DNA from: Chloroflexota bacterium
GTDB taxonomy: Bacteria > Chloroflexota > Anaerolineae > Anaerolineales > Villigracilaceae
NCBI GenBank assembly: GCA_026390015.1
Contig: JAPLGS010000143.1
Coordinates: 1 to 64,000, forward strand
Length of the DNA stretch: 64,000 nucleotides
Reading direction: 5' to 3'
In this document: one piece after another, positions 44,822 to 52,798 of the stretch
How the letters are laid out: each line of letters begins with the position of its first letter
Numbering within the stretch: the stretch's first letter is position 1
Notes under the pieces: generated by a model
Databases searched by the model: none
What the model was told of the DNA's origin: nothing
What the model saw: the letters and a program-made list of their open reading frames with translations, nothing else
Program-made: the position numbers and the translations under genes

Positions 44822-45379
44822 TTATGCCGAAAAAAATTTCATGCCTGCCTGATAGCCTGTTTCCAACGCTTTCAAATTTAATTCAGCGTTACGTGTTGAA
44901 GCCTTCTCAACTGTTGCGGTCATTTTTTTCATGGGAATATCCAAAGCAGGGTGAGCTACGACAAAGCCCGCCATAATAATATTCGCAATGGAAGATGCAC
45001 CCAATTCAAGCGCGAGACTGCTTGCAGGCAGGCTCATCACCTGGATGTTTAGTCTTTCGAGGTGAGATTCCACTTCGGGCAGCAGTCCATCGTCGGCGTT
45101 GACAAAAACGATTCCCGCGCGCCGCAGTAAAGCCAAATTCCTGACAGCTTCATTCGAGTCCAGGGCTATCATAAAATCAGCAGTCCCGCGCAGGATGAGA
45201 GGAGCTTCATCGCCATTGATCTTCAAATACGAGATCACAGAGCCGCCGCGCTGGCTCATTCCGTGCGTTTCAGATACCATTACTGAATGCCCAAGCGCGA
45301 CCGCGGTTTGAGCGAACAAGCGCGTTAGAAAAACAATACCCTGTCCGCCGTTACCGGTGATAATGAGTTTAATATCCAT
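44822..45379 (-). CDS. Indolepyruvate-type ferredoxin oxidoreductase, beta subunit (copy 2)
   Basis: 185 residues: TGNGGQGIVFLTRLFAQ and SETHGMSQRGGSVISYLKI. It pairs with the alpha subunit upstream (63-base gap) and is only distantly similar to copy 1 at 16676-17263. In the tryptophan operon its expected reaction is indolepyruvate plus CoA to indoleacetyl-CoA, CO2 and reduced ferredoxin. Confidence 0.85.
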   Translation of the reverse strand: MDIKLIITGNGGQGIVFLTRLFAQTAVALGHSVMVSETHGMSQRGGSVISYLKINGDEAPLILRGTADFMIALDSNEAVRNLALLRRAGIVFVNADDGLLPEVESHLERLNIQVMSLPASSLALELGASSIANIIMAGFVVAHPALDIPMKKMTATVEKASTRNAELNLKALETGYQAGMKFFSA

Positions 45380-45442
45380 AAATGATCATTGGTTGATATT
45401 CGATATGATTTCAGCGTTGTTGAAATAACGAACTATGGAAAA

Positions 45443-47326
45443 CTAGGATGGGGAAATTTCAAGCAATTTTGGAACAATAAAACCTTTATGACAGGCGTCT
45501 ATACACTGTCCGCAATCAACGCAAACGCTGTAATTAACATCCACGCGGCTTTTATCGGGACGCAGGACAAGCGCCGGGCATTCGAAAGCTTCCGTGCAGT
45601 ACCGGCATCCATCGCATTCTTCCGTGATCACAACCGGGACGGGATGTTCCAATATCGGACTCTGATCATATAACGTGCATGGACGTTCCGCGATAAGAAC
45701 GGCTATTCCCCCGGCCGGAGATTGGGCGTGAGCCTGCGCTTCTTTTAAAATGCGGATGAAATCTTCCTGGTCATAAGGATCGGCAATGGTCACATATTCC
45801 ACGCCGCACGCGCGCACAAGATCGGGGATGGAAACTTTGCGCGGGGCTTCGGTTCTATCTGCGAGATAATCGTTTGCCGCAGTGGGTTGAAAACCGGTCA
45901 TCGCGGTAGTGTGGTTATCAAGGATGAGCAGCACGAACCGCGCCCCAGTGTGAACGGCGTTGATCAATGGCGCGACGCCTGAATGCAGGAATGTAGAGTC
46001 TCCGATCGTGGCAACTACCGGGCGTTCGTCTTTCACGAGGCGATTGGCTTGGAAGAAACCGTTCGCCATGGTGATCGAAGCGCCCATGTCTACAAAAGTA
46101 TCCACTGCCCGCAGGTTCGTTCCCAGCGTATAGCAGCCAATATCACCGGGATAGATCGCGTTCGATCCAAAGGCGCGTTTCATGGCGAAGAAGGCGGAGC
46201 GATGCGAGCAACCCGGGCACAAGCGAGGAGGTTTTACCGGCAAAGGGAGTCCCTTGATCAGCGCCGCCAGCTCCAGGTCTTCAGGCGACGCGTTCACTTG
46301 ATAGCCAGTCTCTGACAGAGTTTTACTTAATACGGAGAAAACCACTTCCGGCGTCAATTCGCCAGCATTTGGTATACTACCGTCAAGCCGACCTTTCACG
46401 CAGTCCCGATCTGAAATTTGAATCTCAATGCAGGCGTCAGGCTCCTCGAGTACGATCAAGGTTTCAAATTGAGCGCAGAATGAATTAACCAGTTTTTGAG
46501 GCAGTGGAAAAGGCGTGCCAATTTTGAGGATCGGAACCCGCACGCCTAATTCATGCAGCGCTTGTTGAGCGGTATGGAACGCAACGCCGGAGGCAATGAT
46601 CCCGACCTTGCCGCCGCTATCCGCTTCAACTATGTAATTGAGCGGGGAATCGGAAAATTCGTCCGCAATATCGATCAACTTTTTGTTCAACTCAATATGC
46701 AGCAGGTTGCGGAATTTTGGCGTGGCAGTCCAACGCGGCGGATCACGCTGGAATTTTACAGAAGGAATCCCATCATCCGAAGAATGATCGCCGTCTATGA
46801 TCAGACTCTGTACCGCATGACATAAGCGCGTTGTGGGGCGCAGGATAACGGGAATTTTATATCGTTCTGAGAGTGTGAACGCATCCTTAACCATCTCCCG
46901 CGCTTCTGCAGGAGTAGATGGATCGAAGACAGGTACCTTGGCGACAAGAGCCATTAATCGTGAATCTTGCTCGGTCTGGGATGAGTGGGGACCAGGGTCG
47001 TCAGCACAGATAATGACAAACCCGCCTCGCACACCGGTATATGCGGCGCTAAAGAGCGGATCCGAGGCCACATTCAAGCCTACTTGTTTCATCGCAACAG
47101 CAGCCCTCAGCCCGGTCCAACTGGCGGCTAACGCAATTTCGAAAGCTACCTTTTCATTAATAGACCATTCCGTGTATACATCCCTCTCAAGGCGTTTTTT
47201 ATGCTTTATAACCCCAGCCAGAATTTCAGAACTAGGCGTCCCGGGATAGGCTGTCACCACGCGACAACCATTTTCTATGATTCCTATCGCGATTGCTTCG
47301 TTTCCTAATACTGTTTGAGAAATCAT
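45443..47326 (-). CDS. Indolepyruvate-type ferredoxin oxidoreductase, alpha subunit (copy 2)
   Basis: 627 residues: LGNEAIAIGIIENGCRVVTAYPGTPSSEI, PGDIGCYTLG and GDSTFLHSGVAPLI (thiamine diphosphate site), and C-terminal ferredoxin domain with CDGCRYCTEAFECP and CVDCGQCIDACHKG. Same enzyme class as copy 1 but longer and diverged. It is the second gene of the tryptophan operon, separated from trpB2 by a 103-base gap that contains a long hairpin. Confidence 0.85.
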   Translation of the reverse strand: MISQTVLGNEAIAIGIIENGCRVVTAYPGTPSSEILAGVIKHKKRLERDVYTEWSINEKVAFEIALAASWTGLRAAVAMKQVGLNVASDPLFSAAYTGVRGGFVIICADDPGPHSSQTEQDSRLMALVAKVPVFDPSTPAEAREMVKDAFTLSERYKIPVILRPTTRLCHAVQSLIIDGDHSSDDGIPSVKFQRDPPRWTATPKFRNLLHIELNKKLIDIADEFSDSPLNYIVEADSGGKVGIIASGVAFHTAQQALHELGVRVPILKIGTPFPLPQKLVNSFCAQFETLIVLEEPDACIEIQISDRDCVKGRLDGSIPNAGELTPEVVFSVLSKTLSETGYQVNASPEDLELAALIKGLPLPVKPPRLCPGCSHRSAFFAMKRAFGSNAIYPGDIGCYTLGTNLRAVDTFVDMGASITMANGFFQANRLVKDERPVVATIGDSTFLHSGVAPLINAVHTGARFVLLILDNHTTAMTGFQPTAANDYLADRTEAPRKVSIPDLVRACGVEYVTIADPYDQEDFIRILKEAQAHAQSPAGGIAVLIAERPCTLYDQSPILEHPVPVVITEECDGCRYCTEAFECPALVLRPDKSRVDVNYSVCVDCGQCIDACHKGFIVPKLLEISPS

Positions 47327-47377
47327 CTCTTCTCACTCATCTCGATTCAAGGGTACGCCTTAGCGCTTGTTTTTAAG

Positions 47378-47415
47378 CGTTCATTCCTCCAACTCCAAAG
47401 TTGGAGGAATGAACG
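47378..47415. other. 17-bp perfect hairpin between trpB2 and iorA
   Basis: Arms 47378-47394 and 47399-47415 (core TTCATTCCTCCAACT) with a four-base loop. There is no T-run after it on the minus strand, so it is not a classical terminator. It may act as an RNA-processing or stability element, or as a partial terminator that sets the ratio of trpB2 to the rest of the operon. The stem includes CCTCC, which could sequester ribosome-binding-like sequence. Confidence 0.6.
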
Positions 47416-47429
47416 AATTGGGTTTACTG

Positions 47430-48812
47430 CTAAAAAGCAACCTGCGGTAAATTCTTCATGGATTCTGCGATCTTTTCTTCGGGATACTCGAATTTCTCCA
47501 GTTTGCCTTTTCTGTAATCGTCATACGCAGTCAGGTCAAAGAATCCGTGACCGGAGAGATTGAAGACGATAACCCTGGCTTTACCTTCTTCCTTGGCTTT
47601 TATCGCTTCGTTGATCGCGGCGCGCACAGCATGGGAGGATTCTGGCGCGGGGAAGAGACCTTCCGCGCGGGCGAACATCATCGCGCCTTCGAAGGTATCC
47701 AACTGGTCGAGGGCTATGGCTTCAACATGACCGCTGTCCACTAGCGCGGAAACGTGCGGCGCCATGCCGTGATAGCGCAAGCCGCCCGCGTGAATTCCCT
47801 GCGGGACGAAATCGTGGCCGAGCGTGTGCATCTTGACGATGGGTGCCATTTGTGCGGTGTCGCCATAATCGAAGGCATAAGTGCCTTTGGTCAGGGTCGG
47901 GCAGGCGGTCGGCTCGACGGCCACGATCCGCGTTTTCTTGCCGTTGGTCAGGTTTTCGCGAATGAAGGGGAATGCAATTCCGGCGAAGTTACTGCCGCCG
48001 CCCACGCAGCCGATCACGACGTCGGGATATTCGCCCGCCATTTCCATCTGCTTTAACGCTTCCTGCCCGATGACGGACTGGTGCATTAAGACGGGCCCCA
48101 ATACCGATCCGAGCGAATATTTATACTTGCCGTTGGATGTTGCCGCCGCCTCGACCGCTTCTGAGATGGCCATGCCAAGCGAGCCCGGGGTGTCAGGATA
48201 CAATTCCTGCATCTTGCGCCCGTAGCTGGTTTGATCCGAAGGACTGGCGACCACGCTTGACCCAAAACTTTCCATGATAATGCGGCGGTACGGTTTTTGG
48301 TGGTACGAAACTTTCACCATGTAAACGTGACATTCCAAACCAAACATATTTGTCGCCATCGCGAGCGCGGTTCCCCATTGTCCCGCCCCAGTTTCGGTCG
48401 TGAATCCCACACAGCCTTCCTGTTTGGCGTAAAACGCCTGCGGGACAGCTGTGTTGGCTTTGTGCGACCCGACCGGGGAAGCGCCTTCATATTTGTAGTA
48501 GATGTGGGCGGGAGTGTCGAGAGCTTTTTCGAGACGCCGCGCGCGGATGAGCGGTGTCGGCCGCCAGAGCTTGTAGATCTCCTGCACTTCTTCGGGGATC
48601 TCGATCCAGCGCTCCATGCTGACTGCTTCTTGAATAAATTTCATGGGGAACAACACGGACAGGAATTCCGGCGTAACCGGTTCCTTGGTTTGCGGATTTA
48701 ACACCGCATTCCAGGCTGTCTTGGCCGGGTCAACGGGCATATCAGGGTTGATGTTGTACCAGGATGTTGGCAAATCATTTTCGGAAAGATTGTACTTATA
48801 TTGATCGCTCAT
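47430..48812 (-). CDS. TrpB2-type tryptophan synthase beta subunit
   Basis: 460 residues of the longer, TrpA-independent TrpB2 group. PLP Lys118 in [26 protein letters not shown], and [10 protein letters not shown] phosphate site. TrpB2 makes tryptophan from indole and serine (or O-phosphoserine). No other trp genes are near. As the first gene of an operon that appears to destroy tryptophan, it may capture indole into the pathway. AAAGGAG precedes ATG. Confidence 0.85.
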   Translation of the reverse strand: MSDQYKYNLSENDLPTSWYNINPDMPVDPAKTAWNAVLNPQTKEPVTPEFLSVLFPMKFIQEAVSMERWIEIPEEVQEIYKLWRPTPLIRARRLEKALDTPAHIYYKYEGASPVGSHKANTAVPQAFYAKQEGCVGFTTETGAGQWGTALAMATNMFGLECHVYMVKVSYHQKPYRRIIMESFGSSVVASPSDQTSYGRKMQELYPDTPGSLGMAISEAVEAAATSNGKYKYSLGSVLGPVLMHQSVIGQEALKQMEMAGEYPDVVIGCVGGGSNFAGIAFPFIRENLTNGKKTRIVAVEPTACPTLTKGTYAFDYGDTAQMAPIVKMHTLGHDFVPQGIHAGGLRYHGMAPHVSALVDSGHVEAIALDQLDTFEGAMMFARAEGLFPAPESSHAVRAAINEAIKAKEEGKARVIVFNLSGHGFFDLTAYDDYRKGKLEKFEYPEEKIAESMKNLPQVAF

Positions 48813-48947
48813 GGGTGTTCTCCTTTGGTTAACTAGCCTGAGATTGAAGACGAAACGGTTATTGATCTATTTATCAATATCATCCATAAATTTCTCCTCT
48901 TTATTTGCAAAAAAAGATAAATTTTGCCAGGATACTTCGCTCTTTTA

Positions 48948-49065
48948 TGACCGACAACTTTTCCCCCGCTTTACGCAAACGCTTCACTGCTGAAAGCTCG
49001 GCGCCATCCACCAAATCCCTGCACTCCGCGATGCTCCCATCCAAAGACTGATCCGCCACTTATGA
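48948..49065 (-). pseudogene. Decayed duplicate of the bcrC 5' end
   Basis: This stretch aligns with 31041-31158, the first 40 or so codons of bcrC (for example CAACGCTTCACTG versus AACGCTTCACTGCTG, and TTCCGCGATG versus CTCCGCGATG, in the same order and spacing), but with substitutions and small indels. About 40 bases around the bcrC start codon and ribosome site are missing. It is continuous with a duplicate of the bcr promoter (49088-49160). No translatable product. Confidence 0.8.
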
Positions 49066-49087
49066 GGAAACACAACATCTGGATAAT

Positions 49088-49128
49088 GTATCTCTATATT
49101 GTGACGATATATAAGAAAAGTGAGATAT
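49088..49128 (-). promoter_or_regulatory. Second copy of the bcr-type operator
   Basis: Right arm AGTGAGATAT (49119-49128) is identical to the one before bcrC; the left arm GTATCTCTAT (49088-49097) matches in 7 of 10 places; spacing is the same 31 bases. It would put the trpB2 operon under the same regulator as bcr, with weaker binding at one half-site. Confidence 0.6.
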
Positions 49129-49132
49129 GTTT

Positions 49133-49160
49133 AGTATATGACGTTTTTTGAATTTGTCAA
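49133..49160 (-). promoter_or_regulatory. Promoter of the trpB2 (tryptophan/indoleacetate) operon, duplicate of the bcr promoter
   Basis: Minus strand TTGACA (49155-49160), 16-base spacer, TATACT (49133-49138): identical hexamers and spacer to the bcrC promoter. It gives a leader of about 315 bases that contains the bcrC remnant, before the trpB2 start at 48812. The rest of the 48813-48947 leader shows only A/T-rich sequence and the trpB2 ribosome site. Confidence 0.7.
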
Positions 49161-49177
49161 CTTAAAATTCCCCGCAT

Positions 49178-49211
49178 AAAAAAAGATCCGATGTTTTTTA
49201 GACATCGGATC
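49178..49211 (-). terminator. Rho-independent terminator after the CoA-transferase alpha gene
   Basis: Perfect 10-bp stem GATCCGATGT/ACATCGGATC (49185-49194 and 49202-49211) followed on the minus strand by seven T (49178-49184). It starts 5 bases past the stop codon and insulates the trpB2 promoter. Confidence 0.9.
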
Positions 49212-49216
49212 TTTTA

Positions 49217-50119
49217 TCAATACTTCCCGTAATTTACTTTCTCGCTATATAGCGCCTTCACCTTCAAACGCTTGTGAGTCTTCGCGCCAAGTTTTTCCCA
49301 ATATTGATTTCTATCTTTTACACCGTAAACCCATTCATCAAGATAGGCTTTGACAGAGTCTGGCGATTCGCTGATCTTATCCCACGCCAGATAGAACTCA
49401 TTGTCACGGTCATAATAACCTTGTGAATAAGATGGATGACTCGCAAATGGGACGTGACAGACTGCATCCACAATATTCGCGGGGATCATCGTGCGGTTCG
49501 GGTCGGACCTGATGACTGATTCGTCCACGATCTCTTCGGCTGTCAGGATGACTTTCTTCGCAGCGAAGGCCGCTTCCTTTTGTTCACCGATGATTCCCCA
49601 TAAATGCGCGTTGCCATTTTTATCCGCGCGCTGTACGTGCACAATGGCTACATCTGGATTTAGCGCAGGCACTACGATCACATCCTTGCCGCCATACGGA
49701 TCTGGAATGCGTTTGATAAGCGGATTGACATGTTCGAGACTGGTCGCCCCGGTTTGATTCATCGGCAAAAATGGCAATCCTGATGCGCCCGCTTGCAAGC
49801 GGGTGATCATGCCGAAGTGGGAATATTCCTCCCATTCGAGTTCCCCTTTTTCGATGGCAGTCCGCACGATGCGCAAAGATCCAACACCAGGATTCCCCAT
49901 ATAAGAAAAGATAACTTTTTTTGCGCAGCCCGCCGCCGCCATTTGATCATAGATTAGATCGGGTGTGGCGCGCGCGAGTGTGAGATTCTTCCTGCCCTGA
50001 CGGATGATCTCATGTCCCGCTGCGAACGGGATGAGATGCGTGAATCCTGCGGCGTAGAGAATATCGCCATCGTTCACAAATTTTGCAATTGCTTTTTTGA
50101 GTGAAATGAGTTTTGACAT
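49217..50119 (-). CDS. Class I CoA-transferase, alpha subunit (glutaconate/3-oxoacid type)
   Basis: 300 residues of the GctA/PcaI type: LKKAIAKFVNDGDILYAAGF at the start, MGNPGVGSLRIVRTAIEKGE, and VDAVCHVPFASHPS, which is typical of the glutaconate-transferase-like alpha group. It needs a beta subunit carrying the catalytic Glu; the only one in the window is at 6195-6971. Gene follows the small membrane protein by one base. Confidence 0.8.
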   Translation of the reverse strand: MSKLISLKKAIAKFVNDGDILYAAGFTHLIPFAAGHEIIRQGRKNLTLARATPDLIYDQMAAAGCAKKVIFSYMGNPGVGSLRIVRTAIEKGELEWEEYSHFGMITRLQAGASGLPFLPMNQTGATSLEHVNPLIKRIPDPYGGKDVIVVPALNPDVAIVHVQRADKNGNAHLWGIIGEQKEAAFAAKKVILTAEEIVDESVIRSDPNRTMIPANIVDAVCHVPFASHPSYSQGYYDRDNEFYLAWDKISESPDSVKAYLDEWVYGVKDRNQYWEKLGAKTHKRLKVKALYSEKVNYGKY

Positions 50120-50120
50120 A

Positions 50121-50405
50121 TTATCTTTTCTTTATATCCTGTTTGGCTTTTAATTTTTCAGCTTTTCTTTTTCTGGCATCTTCACGTGATTTGTTGACAT
50201 AAGAAAAACGCCCGGCTGATGGCGGCGGTGCTTTTCCGCGCCGAAAATACCAGCCTATAAATATCAGTAAAACTGATATGAATAGATAATCAAAATCCAC
50301 TTTATCGGCGAGGTCGGATGTGACGAAGAGCAGGAAAACGGCGATTCCCATCACCAGGAAGAATGTTCCCACCCGAACGATAATCGGATCTTCATTATTT
50401 TCCAT
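50121..50405 (-). CDS. Small two-helix membrane protein
   Basis: 94 residues. Two hydrophobic segments (about 11-28 and 39-52) and a long basic C-terminal tail rich in Lys and Arg. Not recognised as a known family. Co-directional and nearly touching the CoA-transferase alpha gene, so probably co-transcribed. Confidence 0.55.
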   Translation of the reverse strand: MENNEDPIIVRVGTFFLVMGIAVFLLFVTSDLADKVDFDYLFISVLLIFIGWYFRRGKAPPPSAGRFSYVNKSREDARKRKAEKLKAKQDIKKR

Positions 50406-50448
50406 TGGCTTATTTTACCTGCGACTCGTCAAACATACTTACAAGAAA

Positions 50449-50493
50449 ACAGGTAAACATGTTTGATATTTATCTGTCAACTTGTTTACCTGT
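50449..50493 (-). promoter_or_regulatory. Widely spaced inverted repeat with a TTGACA box upstream of the small membrane-protein gene
   Basis: Arms ACAGGTAAAC (50449-50458) and GTTTACCTGT (50484-50493), perfect over 10 bases with a 25-base gap. A TTGACA (minus strand, 50475-50480) lies between the arms, but no good -10 box is seen at the expected place. It may be an operator for the 50405-49217 pair, or a hairpin downstream of pruA. Confidence 0.4.
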
Positions 50494-50512
50494 ATGTGGT
50501 ACACCATGCTTC

Positions 50513-52087
50513 TTACTTCACCAATGTTCTGATCTGTTCATGCATATACAGTGGAAGGTAGTAATGACCGCCCGCGTTCTTGCCGCTGGAGCCGGAACCT
50601 TTCCAGCCGCCGAACGGTTGGAAACCAGGCCACGCGCCCGTCGTCGCGCCTTGCGGACGATTTGCGTAGGTGACGCCTGCTTCGATGTTATCAAAGAACC
50701 AATCCGTTTCTTCGGGTGAACCGTAGAAGCCGGCTGTCAGTCCATAGTTCACCTCGTTGGCGATCTTCATCGCTTCATCCATATTGTGGACTCTGCCGAT
50801 GGTTGTGATCGGCAGGAACATTTCATGTTTCCATAAGCGGTGTTCAAAAGGCAGATCTGTAACGAAAGTTGGTTCGCAGAAATATCCCTTGTCGAACATG
50901 CCGCTTGATTTCACGTTGCCGCCTGTCAGGAATGTACCGCCGCCTTGATTGATCTCTTCGCAGAAATCTTTGAACTCTTTGTAAGAGGATGCGTTGATGA
51001 CTGGGCCGGTATATGTGGCGCGGTCGGTTGGGTCACCAATGACTAATTTGTTTGCGGCGTCTTTCAAACGGCTGACCAGATCATCGTAAACAGAATCCTC
51101 TACGATAACACGTGAAGCGGCGGAGCATTTCTGTCCCTGCAAACCAAATGCCGAGCGGATGATCCCGATCGTGGCGCGTTCCATATCCGCATTCTTAGAG
51201 ACGATGACGGGATTCTTTCCGCCGAGTTCCAAAATGATCGGGCGTACATAATTGCGTTTGCCGTAATCCTGGAACATTTTCATGCCTACATCGAATGAGC
51301 CTGTGAAGGTCACGCCATCCACTTCGGGGCTGTCAACAAGCGCCTGCCCAAGCGTGGAGCCGGGTCCGCTGACAAAATTCACCACGCCATCGGGAATGCC
51401 CGCGTCGCGGAAACAATCCACCAGCAGACGCACGATCCACGCAGTATCTGTGGCAGGCTTGATGACGAGCGTGTTGCCAGCCACGAGCGCCGCGCCCGAA
51501 GGCCCGCCAGTCAGCGCGTGCGGGAAGTTGAATGGAGAAATAACGAGCCACACGCCGTACGGGCGCAGTACAGACACATTGCTGGCATCGTAACCAACGA
51601 GCGGATCTTTGCCCATTTCAACAATATAGCCGTTATTCTTTTCCATTTGATGGCACGAGTAATAAATAAGATCAGCTGTCTCCTGCACGTCGCCCAAAGA
51701 TTCCATGCGATTCTTCCCGACCTCCAATGCCATGGCCGCGCCCAGATCAAAGATGCGCTCTTCGATCAACGAAGCAGTTTTGCGAAGCAGTTCTACACGC
51801 TTTTGCCACGGTGTGTGACTCCAACCTGGGAAAGCCTTGCGCGCGGCAGATAAGGCTTCCTGAGCGTGTTTGGCATTTCCTTTTTGCATTTTCGCCAGAA
51901 CCCAATCCGTGTTGACGGGTGAGCGGTCATCAAATTTATCATCGGCGAAAACTTCCTTGCCGTTGATCAACATACCGTATTCCTGTCCCATATTTTGTTT
52001 AAGTTTTTCAACAGCCTTGTCGAATCCGGTGTGTAATTCTTCAGGCGGGTTGAACATGGTTGCATACGTGAGTTTGAAATTTGCCAT
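50513..52087 (-). CDS. 1-Pyrroline-5-carboxylate / glutamate-semialdehyde dehydrogenase
   Basis: 524 residues of the aldehyde dehydrogenase superfamily. Catalytic Cys in GLQGQKCSAASR, general base Glu in ILELGGKNP, cofactor segment VISPFNFPHALTGG. Length and the QGQKCSA motif match RocA/PruA proteins, which oxidise glutamate semialdehyde to glutamate with NAD in proline and arginine breakdown. No proline dehydrogenase is next to it. It has its own promoter. Confidence 0.85.
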   Translation of the reverse strand: MANFKLTYATMFNPPEELHTGFDKAVEKLKQNMGQEYGMLINGKEVFADDKFDDRSPVNTDWVLAKMQKGNAKHAQEALSAARKAFPGWSHTPWQKRVELLRKTASLIEERIFDLGAAMALEVGKNRMESLGDVQETADLIYYSCHQMEKNNGYIVEMGKDPLVGYDASNVSVLRPYGVWLVISPFNFPHALTGGPSGAALVAGNTLVIKPATDTAWIVRLLVDCFRDAGIPDGVVNFVSGPGSTLGQALVDSPEVDGVTFTGSFDVGMKMFQDYGKRNYVRPIILELGGKNPVIVSKNADMERATIGIIRSAFGLQGQKCSAASRVIVEDSVYDDLVSRLKDAANKLVIGDPTDRATYTGPVINASSYKEFKDFCEEINQGGGTFLTGGNVKSSGMFDKGYFCEPTFVTDLPFEHRLWKHEMFLPITTIGRVHNMDEAMKIANEVNYGLTAGFYGSPEETDWFFDNIEAGVTYANRPQGATTGAWPGFQPFGGWKGSGSSGKNAGGHYYLPLYMHEQIRTLVK

Positions 52088-52134
52088 TGGAAAGCCTCCT
52101 AAGCTTTATGTTATTTGTGTACGACTAAAAATTA

Positions 52135-52163
52135 AGTATAGCGTAGGATTTTATTTCAGTCAA
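52135..52163 (-). promoter_or_regulatory. Sigma-70-type promoter of the P5C dehydrogenase gene
   Basis: Minus strand TTGACT (52158-52163), 17-base spacer, TATACT (52135-52140), 48 bases before the start codon. Near-consensus. Confidence 0.75.
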
Positions 52164-52231
52164 AGATAGTCTTATGGATTGAGTAAGATATATTGAATTG
52201 GACTTGTCTTGTCTAAAAATAAGGAGACAAA

Positions 52232-52738
52232 ATGAATCCCCGCATCTTTTTTCTGACCTTTGGCCTGGTCGCTGTTTTATTGGCAGCCTGCGCCCCGCAA
52301 GCGACTCAAGTTCCCGCGCCGCCTCAAGCGGCCACGCAAACTTCTGAAAGTGTCGCCCAGCCTCAAGTCACGAATGAATCGCCGCCAGTTGTTGCTGTAG
52401 CCACATCGCGCGGCCCAAATCTCGAAGCTACTGATCCATCCACAGTCAGTCTGGCATCGGGTCAATTGCAATTAGTGGAATTTTTCCGCTTTACGTGAAG
52501 TACCTGCCGCGCAATGGCGCCCATGGTTCATGGGCTTGAATCGGAATATTCTGGCAAGATCAAGTTTGCTTTTCTTGATGCCGACGATCCCAACACTGAC
52601 TCATTCCAGAGCGACCTTGGTTTTTATTCCCAGCCTGAGTTTTATCTGGTGAATGCGGACGGTAAGGTTTTGAAAAAGTTTATTGGTTATGTTTCCGAAG
52701 ACGATTTTAGAAATACTTTTGCGCAATACTTGCAATAA
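52232..52738 (+). CDS. Thioredoxin-like lipoprotein, candidate selenoprotein (in-frame TGA at codon 89)
   Basis: 168 residues if the TGA at 52496-52498 is read through as selenocysteine. Lipoprotein signal with lipobox LLAAC (Cys21), a Pro/Gln/Thr-rich linker, then a thioredoxin fold: QLVEFFRFT-[TGA]-STCRAMAP. The TGA falls exactly where the first Cys of the CxxC motif belongs, giving U-S-T-C. The same frame continues without interruption through FAFLDADDPN and QPEFYLVNADGKVLKKFIGY to TAA at 52736. AAGGAG precedes ATG. It would be an extracytoplasmic thiol/disulfide protein. A recent nonsense mutation of a Cys codon is the alternative. Confidence 0.75.
52496..52535 (+). promoter_or_regulatory. 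Candidate bacterial SECIS element (TGA plus hairpin)
   Basis: Downstream of the TGA the coding sequence forms a perfect 7-bp stem GCCCATG/CATGGGC (52519-52525 and 52529-52535) with a three-base loop GTT. The loop starts 28 bases after the TGA and begins with G, within the general bacterial SECIS rules as I remember them (apical loop about 16-37 bases away, G among the first two loop bases). Confidence 0.55.
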
Positions 52739-52798
52739 ATTAAATTACCCATCAAAGGATGGGAAATTTTTTTCTGCCTTCATTTATAATCACCGCCT

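Noticed and set aside
52232-52498. Two separate short ORFs or a pseudogene with a premature stop
   Set aside because: The stop falls exactly on the first CxxC Cys, the frame continues intact and a SECIS-like hairpin follows, so one selenoprotein gene is the better reading; it remains to be confirmed by sel genes.
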